NCBI GenBank assembly: GCA_958450325.1
Contig: OY288250.1
Coordinates: 40,398,683-40,462,682 of the forward strand
Length of the DNA: 64,000 bases
Direction of reading: 5' to 3'
DNA from: Agrostemma githago
Taxonomy: Eukaryota; Streptophyta; Magnoliopsida; Caryophyllales; Caryophyllaceae
Of the stretch, positions 25,135 through 37,177 are shown piece by piece. Both the position numbers and the translations under genes were made by a program. The first letter of the stretch is position 1. Each line of letters begins with the position of its first letter. The notes beneath the pieces were generated by a model. The model worked only from the letters and a program-made list of their open reading frames with translations, searched no databases and had not been told where the DNA came from.

Positions 25135-25186
25135 GGGTACAAGAATGAGGAAGAAGAAAAGAGAGGAGCGGGTGAGCTGTAGCCTG

Positions 25187-25292
25187 TCCCGATCGGGAAG
25201 GGTTCTTCTTTCCCGATCGGGAAGGACCCACAGTAGCGCTCCTAAATGTGCATCCCTTCCCGATCGGGAAGGCCACCATCCCGACCGGGAAG
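25187..25292. repeat. Cluster of four GATCGGGAA palindromes, LTR copy 1
   Basis: Copies of the self-complementary TCCCGATCGGGA core lie at about 25187, 25211 and 25257, and a variant with GACCGG at 25279. Each could form a hairpin or a two-fold protein site. Confidence 0.8.
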
Positions 25293-25551
25293 GGTCTTGT
25301 ATGCCTTCCTTTAATGCTCCTTGGTCCTTCCTTGCCTCTCATGGGCTTCCCACCGATTCTCGGGACTCGGGATCGGGTCTCGGAGGCTCGGATTGGGTCC
25401 CAAGGTCTCGGGGTCGATTCCGAGGTCTCGAGTCATCGTTCCTTCATCTCGTTGGCTCCAAAATGTGCATGCATTGAGTCGGAATCGCTCCAACTCTTCC
25501 AATTCGGCCTCGGGAACCTAAAACGAACTGAAGGAGGCATAAGAAGCCCAT

Positions 25552-25574
25552 GAATCGCTCCAAAGGAGCGATTC
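25552..25574. repeat. Perfect 10-bp-arm inverted repeat, LTR copy 1
   Basis: GAATCGCTCC, an AAA loop and GGAGCGATTC. It lies close to the LTR's minus-strand 5' end. Confidence 0.8.
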
Positions 25575-25630
25575 CACAGGGAAAAAGGGACCAAAACACA
25601 ACAATTAAGCACTACAAACTACACTAATCA

Positions 25631-25635
25631 GATGT
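25631..25635. repeat. Target-site duplication GATGT, right of LTR copy 1
   Basis: Follows TAATCA of the LTR and continues as ACAGGGCC of the array. Confidence 0.93.
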
Positions 25636-25747
25636 ACAGGGCCAAGTTGTGGGAGACCCCGAACGGTGGTAGATCAGACTCAGGGAAGGAAATGAGCGGA
25701 CCTTCTTCCTTGAACTTACTCTTGAAATAGTTGCATTCTTGAGCCAA

Positions 25748-26626
25748 TTTGGTGTCGGGGTATGTGATAGTGGGTCGGAACAGACCGACTTAATAGCTCC
25801 GAATACCAGCGTGACGAAGTAGTCGGTCAGCCGTGGTCTAAAAGGGCTTAAGTAGGTACCCTTAATGATATTGTAGGCCTTTTCGATTCCTTCTCGGACA
25901 ACGTTGCCCGAGGTCAGAGCGTACCCTAAGCCGAAGTGTGAGTCTTCGTTGTTCAGGACCTCAATAATCTTCCCAGCTGGAAGATATGGCCTTGAGGTAG
26001 CTCCCGGAAAATACCCCAAATTCTGTAGCATCATGTCGATGCTAGTGGTGAAATAACCCCTTAAGAGGTATTCCTCCTCGATCATTCCCACAAAATCGAA
26101 CCCTCGAAGGTCCGCGCGGCTCGTGGCGTTGCAGCCAGCCACGGTCATGGGGGTTGCCTCTAAAGTAATAATATTATCTTGCATGGGAAACTTGATTTTT
26201 TGATGGAGGTAGAAGATACCGCCTTGACAGTGTGGATCCATGGCCTCCCGAGGAGTTGGTTGAAAGAATAGGTGACATCAATCACCTGGAATTCCAGCTC
26301 CTTTTCAACTGGGCCCGTTATGATTGTCAGTTTAATGGCCCCAGCTACCGACTTTGGGCTCCAATCAAAAGCATGGATGGTTTGAGCAGTCGGGATGTAG
26401 TCAGCCTCGGTAATGCCGAGGGCTTTGGCGGTCCTTAGAGGAAGGATGTTCACAGCACACCCATCGTCAATTAGGGTCATCGGAAGATATTTCCCCCGGC
26501 ATATCACCGTGATGTACAGGGCAAGTTGTGGGAGACCCCGAACAGTGGTAGATCAGACTCAGGGAAGGTAATGAGCGGACCTTCTTCCTTGAACTTACCC
26601 TTGAAATAGTTGCATTCCCGAGCTAA
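25748..26626 (-). pseudogene. Unit 19, simple 879 bp monomer
   Basis: Protease frame restarts after the one-base deletion before YITVIC and reads 26160-26507 (115 codons, DDGCA). Downstream frame 25624-26241 has the private AGCNATS and RGYF variants, shared with unit 21 and, in part, unit 41. Confidence 0.83.
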
Positions 26627-27505
26627 TTTGGTCTCGGGGTATGTGATAGTGGGTCGGATCAGACCGACTTAATAGCTCCGAATACCGGCGTGACCAAGTA
26701 GTCGGTCAGCCGTGGTCTATAATGGCTTAAATAGGTACCCTTAATGATATTGTAGGCCTTTTCGATTCCTTCTCGGACAACGTTGCCCGAGGTCAGAGCG
26801 TACCCAAAGCCGAAGTGTGAGTCTTCGTTGTTCAGGACCTCAATAATCTTCCCAGCTGGAAGATATGGCCTTGAGGTAGCTCCCGGAAAATACCCCAAAT
26901 TCTGTAGCATCATGTCGATGCTAGTGGTGAAATAAGCCCTTAAGAGGTATTCCTCCTCGATCATTCCCACAAAATCGAACCCTCGAAGGTCCGCGCGGCT
27001 CGTGTCGTTGCAGCTAGCCACGGTCATGGGTGTTGCCTCTAAAGTAATAACATTATCTTGCATAGGCAACTTGATTTTTTGATGGAGGTGGAAGATACCG
27101 CCTTGACAGTGTGGATCCATGGCCTCCCGAGGAGTAGGTTGAAAGAATAGGTGACATCAATCACCTGGAATTCCAGCTCCTTTTCAACTGGGCCCGTTAT
27201 GATTGTCAGTTTAATGGCCCCAGCTACCGACTTTGGGCTCCAATCAAAAGCATGGATGGTTTGAGCAGTCGGGATGTAGTCAGCCTCGGTAATGCCGAGG
27301 GCTTTGGCGGTCCTTAGAGGAAGGATGTTCACAGCACACCCATCGTCAATTAGGGTCATCGGAAGATATTTCCCCCGGCATATCACCGTGATGTACAAGG
27401 CAAGTTGTGGGAGACCCCGAACAGTGGTAGATCAAACTCAGGGAAGGTAATGAGCGGACCTTCTTCCTTGAACTTACCCTTGAAATAGTTGCATTCCCGA
27501 GCTAA
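26627..27505 (-). pseudogene. Unit 20, simple 879 bp monomer
   Basis: Protease 27039-27398 (DDGCA) after the one-base deletion. Downstream frame 26659-27120 is the TLEAT/SRAD subtype with a private Asp in CNDTS and Phe in FGFGY. Confidence 0.83.
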
Positions 27506-28384
27506 TTTGGTCTCGGGGTATGTGATAGTGGGTCGGATCAGACCGACTTAATAGCTCCGAATACCGGCGTGACGAAGTAGTCGGTCAGCCGTGGTCTAAA
27601 AGGGCTTAAGTAGGTACCCTTAATGATATTGTAGGCCTTTTCGATTCCTTCTCGGACAACGTTGCCCGAGGTCAGAGCGTACCCTAAGCCGAAGTGTGAG
27701 TCTTCGTTGTTCAGGACCTCAATAATCTTCCCAGCTGGAAGATATGGCCTTGAGGTAGCTCCCGGAAAATACCCCAAATTCTGTAGCATCATGTCGATGC
27801 TAGTGGTGAAATAACCCCTTAAGAGGTATTCCTCCTCGATCATTCCCACAAAATCGAACCCTCGAAGGTCCGCGCGGCTCATGGCGTTGCAGCCAGCCAC
27901 GGTCATGGGGGTTGCCTCTAAAGTAATAACATTATCTTGCATGGGAAACTTGATTTTTTGATGGAGGTGGAAGATACCGCCTTGACAGTGTGGATCCATG
28001 GCCTCCCGAGGAGTTGGTTGAAAGAATAGGTGACATCAATCACCTGGAATTCCAGCTCCTTTTCAACTGGGCCCGTTATGATTGTCATTATAATGGCCCC
28101 AGCTACTGACTTTGGGCTCCAATCAAAAGCATGGATGGTTTGAGCAGTCGGGATGTAGTCAGCCTCGGTAATGCCGAGGGCTTTGGCGGTCCTTAGAGGA
28201 AGGATGTTCACAGCACACCCATCGTCAATTAGGGTCATCGGAAGATATTTCCCCCGGCATATCACCGTGATGTACAGGGCAAGTTGTGGGAGACCCCGAA
28301 CAGTGGTAGATCAGACTCAGGGAAGGTAATGAGCGGACCTTCTTCCTTGAACTTACCCTTGAAATAGTTGCATTCCCGAGCTAA
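27506..28384 (-). pseudogene. Unit 21, simple 879 bp monomer
   Basis: Protease 27918-28265 (DDGCA) with AIIMT before ITGPV, a marker otherwise found in the NLEAT/GRTD subtype. Downstream frame 27538-27999 has AGCNAMS and RGYF, tying it to unit 19. Confidence 0.83.
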
Positions 28385-29263
28385 TTTGGTCTCGGGGTAT
28401 GTGATAGTGGGTCGGATCAGACCGACTTAATAGCTCCGAATACCGGCGTGACGAAGTAGTCGGTCAGCCGTGGTCTATAAGGGCTTAAATAGGTACCCTT
28501 AATGATATTGTAGGCCTTTTCGATGCCTTCTCGGACAACGTTGCCCGAGGTCAAGGCGTACCCTAGGCCGAAGTGTGAGTCTTCGTTGTTTAGGACCTCA
28601 AAAATCTTCCCAGCTGGAAGATATGGCCTTGAGGTAGCTCCCGGAAAATACCCCAAATTCTGTAGCATCATATCGATGCTAGTGGTGAAATAAGGCCTGA
28701 AGAGGTACTCTTCCTCGATCACTCCCACAAAATCGAACCCTCGAAGGTCCGTGCGGCCCGTGGCATTGCAGCTAGCCACGGTCATGGGGGTTGCCTCTAA
28801 ATTAATAACATTATCTTGCATGGGCAACTTGATTTTTTGATGGAGGTGGAAGATACCGCCTTGACAGTGTGGATCCATGGCCTCCCGAAGAGTAGGTTGA
28901 AAGAAGAGGTGACAACAATCACCTGGAATTCCAGCTCCTTTTCAACTGGGCCCGTTATGATTGTCATTATAATGGCCCCAGCTACTGACTTTGGGCTCCA
29001 ATCAAAAGCATGGATGGTTGGAGCAGTCGGGATGTAGTCAGCCTCGGTAATGCCGAGGGCTTTGGCGGTCCTTAGAGGAAGGATGTTCACAGCACACCCA
29101 TCGTCAATTAGGGTCATCGGAAGATATTTCCCCCGGCATATCACCGTGATGTACAGGGCAAGTTGTGGGAGACCCCAAACAGTGGTAGATCAGACTCAGG
29201 GAAGGTAATGAGCGGACCTTCTTCCTTGAACTTACCCTTGAAATAGTTGCATTCCCGAGCTAA
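28385..29263 (-). pseudogene. Unit 22, simple 879 bp monomer
   Basis: Protease 28797-29144 (DDGCA). Downstream frame 28417-28878 is the NLEAT/GRTD/GVIEEEYLFRP subtype. First member of the alternating series. Confidence 0.83.
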
Positions 29264-30142
29264 TTTGGTCTCGGGGTATGTGATAGTGGGTCGGATCAGA
29301 CCGACTTAATAGCCCCGAATACCGGCGTGACGAAGTAGTCGGTCAGCCGTGGTCTATAAGGGCTTAAATAGGTACCCTTAATGATATTGTAGGCCTTTTC
29401 GATTCCTTCTCGGACAACGTTGCCCGAGGTCAGAGCGTACCCTAAGCCGAAGTGTGAGTCTTCGTTGTTCAGGACCTCAATAATCTTCCCAGCTGGAAGA
29501 TATGGCCTTGAGGTAGCTCCCGGAAAATACCCCAAATTCTGTAGCATCATGTCGATGCTAGTGGTGAAATAAGCCCTTAAGAGGTATTCCTCCTCGATCA
29601 TTCCCACAAAATCGAACCCTTGAAGGTCCGCGCGGCTCGTGGCGTTGCAGCTAGCCACGGTCATGGGTGTTGCCTCTAAAGTAATAACATTATCTTGCAT
29701 GGGCAACTTGATTTTTTGATGGAGGTGGAAGATACCGCCTTGACAGTGTGGATCCATGGCCTCCCGAGGAGTAGGTTGAAAGAATAGGTGTCATCAATCA
29801 CCTGGAATTCCAGCTCCTTTTCAACTGGGCCCGTTATGATTGTCAGTTTAATGGCCCCAGCTACCGACTTTGGGCTCCAATCAAAAGCATGGATGGTTTG
29901 AGCAGTCGGGATGTAGTCAGCCTCGGTAATGCCGAGGGCTTTGGCGGTCCTTAGAGGAAGGATGTTCACAGCACACCCATCGTCAATTAGGGTCATCGGA
30001 AGATATTTCCCCTGACATATCACCGTGATGTACATGGCAAGTTGTGGGAGACTCCGAACAGTGGTAGATCAGACTCAGGGAAGGTAATGAGCGGACCTTC
30101 TTCCTTGAACTTACCCTTGAAATAGTTGCATTCCCGAGCTAA
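29264..30142 (-). pseudogene. Unit 23, simple 879 bp monomer
   Basis: Protease 29676-30035 (DDGCA, CQGKY variant). Downstream frame 29296-29757 is the TLEAT/SRAD/GMIEEEYLLRA subtype with a private Gln in ADLQG. Confidence 0.83.
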
Positions 30143-31021
30143 TTTGGTCTCAGGGTATGTGATAGTGGGTCGGATCAGACCGACTTAATAGCTCCGAATA
30201 CCGGCGTGACGAAGTAGTCGGTCAGCCGTGGTCTATAAGGGCTTAAATAGGTACCCTTAATGATATTGTAGGCTTTTTCGATGCCTTCTCGGACAACGTT
30301 GCCCGAGGTCAAGGCGTACCCTAGGCCGAAGTGTGAGTCTTCGTTGTTTAGGACCTCAAAAATCTTCCCAGCTGGAAGATATGGCCTTGAGGTAGATCCC
30401 GGAAAATACCCCAAATTCTGTAGCATCATATCGATTCTAGTGGTGAAATAAGGCCTGAAGAGGTACTCTTCCTCGATCACTTCCACAAAATCGAACCCTC
30501 GAAGGTCCGTGCGGCCCGTGGCATTGCAGCTAGCCACGGTCATGGGGGTTGCCTCTAAATTAATAACATTATCTTGCATGGGCAACTTGATTTTTTGATA
30601 GAGGTGGAAGATACCGCCTTGACAGTGTGGATCCATGGCCTCCCGAAGAGTAGGTTGAAAGAAGAGGTGACAACAATCACCTTGAATTCCAGCTCCTTTT
30701 CAACTGGGCCCGTTATGATTGTCATTATAATGGCCCCAGCTACCGACTTTGGGCTCCAATCAAAAGCATGGATGGTTTGAGCAGTCGGGATGTAGTCAGC
30801 CTCGGTAATGCCGAGGGCTTTGGCGGTCCTTAGAGGAAGGATGTTCACAGCACACCCATCGTCAATTAGGGTCATCGGAAGATATTTCCCCCGGCATATC
30901 ACCGTGATGTACAGGGCAAGTTGTGGGAGACCCCGAACAGTGGTAGATCAGACTCAGGGAAGGTAATGAGCGGACCTTCTTCCTTGAACTTACCCTTGAA
31001 ATAGTTGCATTCCCGAGCTAA
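30143..31021 (-). pseudogene. Unit 24, simple 879 bp monomer
   Basis: Protease 30555-30902 (DDGCA). Downstream frame 30175-30636 is the NLEAT/GRTD subtype with private changes (VEVIEE, PGSTS). Confidence 0.83.
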
Positions 31022-31900
31022 TTTGGTCTCGGGGTATGTGATAGTGGGTCGGATCAGACCGACTTAATAGCTCCGAATACCGGCGTGACGAAGTAGTCGG
31101 TCAGCCGTGGTCTATAAGGGCTTAAATAGGTACCCTTAATGATATTGTAGGCCTTTTCGATTCCTTCTCGGACAACGTTGCCCGAGGTCAGAGCGTACCC
31201 TAAGCCGAAGTGTGAGTCTTCGTTGTTCAGGACCTCAATAATCTTCCCAGCTGGAAGATATGGCCTTGAGGTAGCTCCCGGAAAATACCCCAAATTCTGT
31301 AGCATCATGTCGATGCTAGTGGTGAAATAAGCCCTTAAGAGGTATTCCTCCTCGATCATTCCCACAAAATCGAACCCTCGAAGGTCCGCGCGGCTCGTGG
31401 CGTTGCAGCTAGCCACGGTCATGGGTGTTGCCTCTAAAGTAATAACATTATCTTGCATGGGCAACTTGATTTTTTGATGGAGGTGGAAGATACCGCCTTG
31501 ACAGTGTGGATCCATGGCCTCCCGAGGAGTAGGTTGAAAGAATAGGTGACATCAATCACCTGGAATTCCAGCTCCTTTTCAACTGGGCCCGTTATGATTG
31601 CCAGTTTAATGGCCCCAGCTACCGACTTTGGGCTCCAATCAAAAGCATGGATGGTTTGAGCAGTCGGGATGTAGTCAGCCTCGGTAATGCCGAGGGCTTT
31701 GGCGGTCCTTAGAGGAAGGATGTTCACAGCACACCCATCGTCAATTAGGGTCATCGGAAGATATTCCCCCTGGCATATCACCGTGATGTACAGGGCAAGT
31801 TGTGGGAGACCCCGAACAGTGGTAGATCAGACTCAGGGAAGGTAATGAGCGGACCTTCTTCCTTGAACTTACCCTTGAAATAGTTGCATTCTCGAGCTAA
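31022..31900 (-). pseudogene. Unit 25, simple 879 bp monomer
   Basis: Protease 31434-31781 has DDGCA plus the paired markers CQGEY and KLAIITG. Both recur only in unit 28, 2638 bp to the right. Downstream frame 31054-31515 is the TLEAT/SRAD subtype. Confidence 0.83.
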
Positions 31901-32780
31901 TTTGGTCTCGGGGTATGTGATAGTGGGTCGGATCAGACCGACTTAATAGCTCCGAATACCGGCGTGACGAAGTAGTCGGTCAGCCGTGGTCTATAAGGGC
32001 TTAAATAGGTACCCTTAATGATATTGTAGGCCTTTTCGATGCCTTCTCGGACAACGTTGCCCGAGGTCAAGGCGTACCCTAGGCCGAAGTGTGAGTCTTC
32101 GTTGTTTAGGACCTCAAAAATCTTCCCAGCTGGAAGATATGGCCTTGAGGTAGCTCCCGGAAAATACCCCAAATTCTGTAGCATCATATCGATGCTAGTG
32201 GTGAAATAAGGCCTGAAGAGGTACTCTTCCTCGATCACTCCCACAAAATCGAACCCTCGAAGGTCCGTGCGGCCCGTGGCATTGCAGCTAGCCACGGTAA
32301 TGGGGGTTGCCTCTAAATTAATAACATTATCTTGCATGGGCAACTTGATTTTTTGATGGAGGTGGAAGATACCGCCTTGACAGTGTGGATCCATGGCCTC
32401 CCGAAGAGTAGGTTGAAAGAAGAGGTGACAACAATCACCTGGAATTCCAGCTCCTTTTCAACTGGGCCCGTTATGATTGTCATTATAATGGCCCCAGCTA
32501 CTGACTTTGGGCTCCAATCAAAAGCATGGATGGTTTGAGCATTCGGGATGTAGTCAGCCTCGGTAATGCCGAGGGCTTTGGCAGTCCTTATAGGAAGGAT
32601 GTTCACAGCAGACCCATCGTCAATTAGGGTCATCGGAAGATATTTCCCCCAGCATATCACCGTGATGTACAGGGCCAAGTTGTGGGAGACCCCGAACGGT
32701 GGTAGATCAGACTCAGGGAAGGTAATGAGCGGACCTTCTTCCTTGAACTTACCCTTGAAATAGTTGCATTCCCGAGCTAA
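31901..32780 (-). pseudogene. Unit 26, simple 880 bp monomer
   Basis: Protease 32313-32678 (121 codons) with DDGSA and LPIRTAK; it lacks the one-base deletion of its neighbours, hence 880 bp. The CWGKY variant marks the same lineage as units 30, 33, 42, 44 and 46. Downstream frame 31933-32394 is the NLEAT/GRTD subtype. Confidence 0.83.
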
Positions 32781-33659
32781 TTTGGTCTCGGGGTATGTGA
32801 TAGTGGGTCGGAACAGACCGACTTAATAGCTCCGAATACCGGTGTGACGAAGTAGTCGGTCAGCCGTGGTCTATAAGGGCTTAAATAGGTACCCTTAATG
32901 ATATTGTAGGCCTTTTCGATTCCTTCTCGGACAACGTTGCCCGAGGTCAGAGCGTACCCTAAGCCGAAGTGTGAGTCTTCGTTGTTCAGGACCTCAATAA
33001 TCTTCCCAGCTGGAAGATATGGCCTTGAGGTAACTCCCGGAAAATACCCCAAATTCTGTAGCATCATGTCGATGCTAGTGGTGAAATAAGCCCTTAAGAG
33101 GTATTCCTCCTCGATCATTCCCAAAAAATCGAACCCTCGAAGGTCCGCGCGGCTCGTGGCGTTGCAGCTAGCCACGGTCATGGGTGTTGCCTCTAAAGTA
33201 ATAACATTATCTTGCATGGGCAACTTGATTTTTTGATGGAGGTGGAAGATACCGCCTTGACAGTGTGGATCCATGGCCTCCCGGGGAGTAGGTTGAAAAA
33301 ATAGGTGACATCAATCACCTGGAATTCCAGCTCCTTTTCAACTGGGCCCGTTATGATTGTCAGTTTAATGGCCCCAGCTACCGACTTTGGGCTCCAATCA
33401 AAAGCATGGATGGTTTGAGCAGTCGGGATGTAGTCAGCCTCGGTAATGCCGAGGGCTTTGGCGGTCCTTAGAGGAAGGATGTTCACAGCACACCCATCGT
33501 CAATTAGGGTCATCGGAAGATATTTCCCCTGGCATATCACCGTGATGTACAGGGCAAGTTGTGGGAGACCCCGAACAGTGGTAGATCAGACTCAGGGAAG
33601 GTAATGAGCGGACCTTCTTCCTTGAACTTACCCTTGAAATAGTTGCATTCCCGAGCTAA
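32781..33659 (-). pseudogene. Unit 27, simple 879 bp monomer
   Basis: Protease 33193-33540 (DDGCA) with the paired markers YFFNLLPGRPW, shared by units 29, 32 and 47. Downstream frame 32777-33274 has the FLGM marker and a private PGVTS. Confidence 0.83.
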
Positions 33660-34538
33660 TTTGGTCTCGGGGTATGTGATAGTGGGTCGGATCAGACCGA
33701 CTTAATAGCTCCGAATACCGGCGTGACGAAGTAGTCGGTCAGCCGTGGTCTATAAGGGCTTAAATAGGTACACTTAATGATATTGTAGGCCTTTTCGATT
33801 CCTTCTCGGACAACGTTGCCCGAGGTCAGAGCGTACCCTAAGCCGAAGTGTGAGTCTTCGTTGTTCAAGACCTCAATAATCTTCCCAGCTGGAAGATATG
33901 GCCTTGAGGTAGCTCCCGGAAAATACCCCAAATTCTGTAGCATCATGTCGATGCTAGTGGTGAAATAAGCCCTTAAGAGGTATTCCTCCTCGATCATTCC
34001 CACAAAATCGAACCCTCGAAGGTCCGCGCGGCTCGTGGCGTTGCAGCTAGCCACGGTCATGGGTGTTGCCTCTAAAGTAATAACATTATCTTGCATGGGC
34101 AACTTGATTTTTTGATGGAGGTGGAAGATACCGCCTTGACAGTGTGGATCCATGGCCTCCCGAGGAGTAGGTTGAAAGAATAGGTGACATCAATCACCTG
34201 GAATTCCAGCTCCTTTTCAACTGGGCCCGTTATGATTGCCAGTTTAATGGCCCCAGCTACCGACTTTGGGCTCCAATCAAAAGCATGGATGGTTTGAGCA
34301 GTCGGGATGTAGTCAGCCTCGGTAATGCCGAGGGCTTTGGCGGTCCTTAGAGGAAGGATGTTCACAGCACACCCATCGTCAATTAGGGTCATCGGAAGAT
34401 ATTCCCCCTGGCATATCACCGTGATGTACAGGGCAAGTTGTGGGAGACCCCGAACAGTGGTAGATCAGACTCAGGGAAGGTAATGAGCGGACCTTCTTCC
34501 TTGAACTTAACCTTGAAATAGTTGCATTCTCGAGCTAA
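33660..34538 (-). pseudogene. Unit 28, simple 879 bp monomer
   Basis: Protease 34072-34419 (DDGCA) repeats unit 25's CQGEY and KLAIITG markers. Downstream frame 33692-34153 is the TLEAT/SRAD subtype with a private IIKCT. Confidence 0.83.
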
Positions 34539-35417
34539 TTTGGTCTCGGGGTATGTGATAGTGGGTCGGATCAGACCGACTTAATAGCTCCGAATACCGG
34601 CGTGACGAAGTAGTCGGTCAGCCGTGGTCTATAAGGGCTTAAATAGGTACCCTTAATGATATTGTAGGCCTTTTCGATGCCTTCTCGGACAACGTTGCCC
34701 GAGGTCAGAGCGTACCCTAAGCCGAAGTGTGAGTCTTCGTTGTTCAGGACCTCAATAATCTTCCCAGCTGGAAGATATGGCCTTGAGGTAGCTCCCGGAA
34801 AATACCCCAAATTCTGTAGCATCATGTCGATGCTAGTGGTGAAATAAGCCCTTAAGAGGTATTCCTCCTCGATCATTCCCAAAAAATCGAACCCTCGAAG
34901 GTCCGCGCGGCTCGTGGCGTTGCAGCTAGCCACGGTCATGGGTGTTGCCTCTAAAGTAATAACATTATCTTGCATGGGCAACTTGATTTTTTGATGGAGG
35001 TGGAAGATACCGCCTTGACAGTGTGGATCCATGGCCTCCCGGGGAGTAGGTTGAAAAAATAGGTGACATCAATCACCTGGAATTCCAGCTCCTTTTCAAC
35101 TGGGCCCGTTATGATTGTCAGTTTAATGGCCCCAGCTACCGACTTTGGGCTCCAATCAAAAGCATGGATGGTTTGAGCAGTCGGGATGTAGTCAGCCTCG
35201 GTAATGCCGAGGGCTTTGGCGGTCCTTAGAGGAAGGATGTTCACAGCACACCCATCGTCAATTAGGGTCATCGGAAGATATTTCCCCTGGCATATCACCG
35301 TGATGTACAGGGCAAGTTGTGGGAGACCCCGAACAGTGGTAGATCAGACTCAGGGAAGGTAATGAGCGGACCTTCTTCCTTGAACTTACCCTTGAAATAG
35401 TTGCATTCCCGAGCTAA
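34539..35417 (-). pseudogene. Unit 29, simple 879 bp monomer
   Basis: Protease 34951-35298 (DDGCA, YFFNLLPGRPW) and downstream frame 34571-35032 (FLGM) match unit 27 at 1758 bp. Confidence 0.83.
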
Positions 35418-36297
35418 TTTGGTCTCGGGGTATGTGATAGTGGGTCGGATCAGACCGACTTAATAGCTCCGAATACCGGCGTGACGAAGTAGTCGGTCAG
35501 CCGTGGTCTATAAGGGCTTAAATAGGTACCCTTAATGATATTGTAGGCCTTTTCGATGCCTTCTCGGACAACGTTGCCCGAGGTCAAGGCGTACCCTAGG
35601 CCGAAGTGTGAGTCTTCGTTGTTTAGGACCTCAAAAATCTTCCCAGCTGGAAGATATTGCCTTGAGGTAGCTCCCGGAAAATACCCCAAATTCTGTAGCA
35701 TCATATCGATGCTAGTGGTGAAATAAGGTCTGAAGAGGTACTCTTCCTCGATCACTCCCACAAAATCGAACCCTCGAAGGTCCGTGCGGCCCGTGGCATT
35801 GCAGCTAGCCACGGTCATGGGGGTTGCCTCTAAATTAATAACATTATCTTGCATGGGCAACTTGATTTTTTGATGGAGGTGGAAGATACCGCCTTGACAG
35901 TGTGGATCCATGGCCTCCCGAAGAGTAGGTTGAAAGAAGAGGTGACAACAATCACCTGGAATTCCAGCTCCTTTTCAACTGGGCCCGTTATGATTGTCAT
36001 TATAATGGCCCCAGCTACCGACTTTGAGCTCCAATCAAAAGCATGGATGGTTTGAGCAGTCGGGATGTAGTCAGCCTCGGTAATGCCGAGGGCTTTGGCG
36101 GTCCTTATAGGAAGGATGTTCACAGCAGACCCATCGTCAATTAGGGTCATCGGAAGATATTTCCCCCAGCATATCACCGTGATGTACAGAGCCAAGTTGT
36201 GGGAGACCCCGAACGGTGGTAGATCAGACTTAGGGAAGGTAATGAGCGGACCTTCTTCCTTGAACTTACCCTTGAAATAGTTGCATTCCCGAGCTAA
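35418..36297 (-). pseudogene. Unit 30, simple 880 bp monomer
   Basis: Protease 35830-36195 (DDGSA, CWGKY). Downstream frame 35450-35911 is the NLEAT/GRTD subtype with private SRQYL. First unit of a three-unit block repeated at +2639 bp. Confidence 0.84.
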
Positions 36298-37177
36298 TTT
36301 GGTCTCGGGGTATGTGATAGTGGGTCGGAACAGACAGACTTAATAGCTCCGAATACCGGCGTGACGAAGTAGTCGGTCAGCCGTGGTCTATAAGGGCTTA
36401 AATAGGTACCCTTAATGATATTGTAGGCCTTTTCGATGCCTTCTCGGACAACGTTGCCCGAGGTCAGAACGTACCCTAAGCCGAAGTGTGAGTCTTCGTT
36501 GTTCAGGACCTCAATAATCTTCCCAGCTGGAAGATATGGCCTTGAGGTAGCTCCCGGAAAATACCCCAAATTCTGTAGCATCATATCGATGCTAGTGGTG
36601 AAATAAGGCCTGAAGAGGTACTCTTCCTCGATCACTCCCACAAAATCGAACCCTCGAAGGTCCGTGCGGCCCGTGGCGTTGCAGCTAGCCACGGTCATGG
36701 GGGTTGCCTCTAAATTAATAACATTATCTTGCATGGGCAACTTGATTTTTTGATGGAGGTGGAAGATACCGCTTTGACAGTGTGGATCCATGGCCTCCCG
36801 AGGAGTAGGTTGAAAGAAGAGGTGACAACAATCACCTGGAATTCCAGCTCCTTTTCAACTGGGCCCGTTATGATTGTCATTATAATGGCCCCAGCTACTG
36901 ACTTTGGGCTCCAATCAAAAGCATGGATGGTTTGAGCAGTCGGGATGTAGTCAGCCTCGGTAATGCCGAGGGCTTTAGCGGTCCTTATAGGAAGGATGTT
37001 CACAGTACACCCATCGTCAATTAGGGTCATCGGAAGATATTTCCCCCGGCATATCACCGTGATGTACAGGGCCAAGTTGTGGGAGACCCCGAACGGTGGT
37101 AGATCAGACTCAGGGAAGGTAATGAGCGGACCTTCTTCCTTGAACTTACCCTTGAAATAGTTGCATTCCCGAGCCAA
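36298..37177 (-). pseudogene. Unit 31, simple 880 bp monomer
   Basis: Protease frame 36710-37213 is 167 codons, open upstream of LARECNY into FRPTITYPKT, so it shows the native frame of the linker. Active site DDGCT. Downstream frame 36294-36791 is an NLEAT/GRTD form with KIIEV instead of KIFEV. Copied as unit 34. Confidence 0.85.

Larger units (their letters stand above)
24086..25630 (-). mobile_element. 1.5 kb solo LTR, copy 1
   Basis: 1545 bp with ends TGATGGGAAGG ... CACTAATCA, flanked by GATGT on both sides and inserted in the protease codons of unit 18. Both edges continue directly into array sequence, so this is a lone LTR rather than one end of a longer element. On the minus strand a TATA-like stretch (25126-25134) is followed by an AACCCTAG-type leader, which supports minus-strand orientation. 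It contains GATCGGGAA palindromes, a 37 bp direct repeat and a hairpin. Short frames at 25112-25553 cross the palindromes and are not convincing genes. Confidence 0.87.
23318..25747 (-). pseudogene. Unit 18, 880 bp monomer split by the 1.5 kb LTR
   Basis: LTR 24086-25630 lies within the codons for the strand before the active site; removing it and one GATGT leaves 880 bp. The left remnant reads 23730-24113 with its first residues from LTR sequence and no ATG. Active site DDGSA. Downstream frame 23194-23811 is the subtype with NLEAT and GRTD. Confidence 0.85.

Noticed and set aside
25112..25553. Overlapping short frames in the 1.5 kb LTR and their counterparts at 46518-46959
   Set aside because: They are open in several frames through the GC-rich palindromes, and their ends differ between two nearly identical LTR copies.
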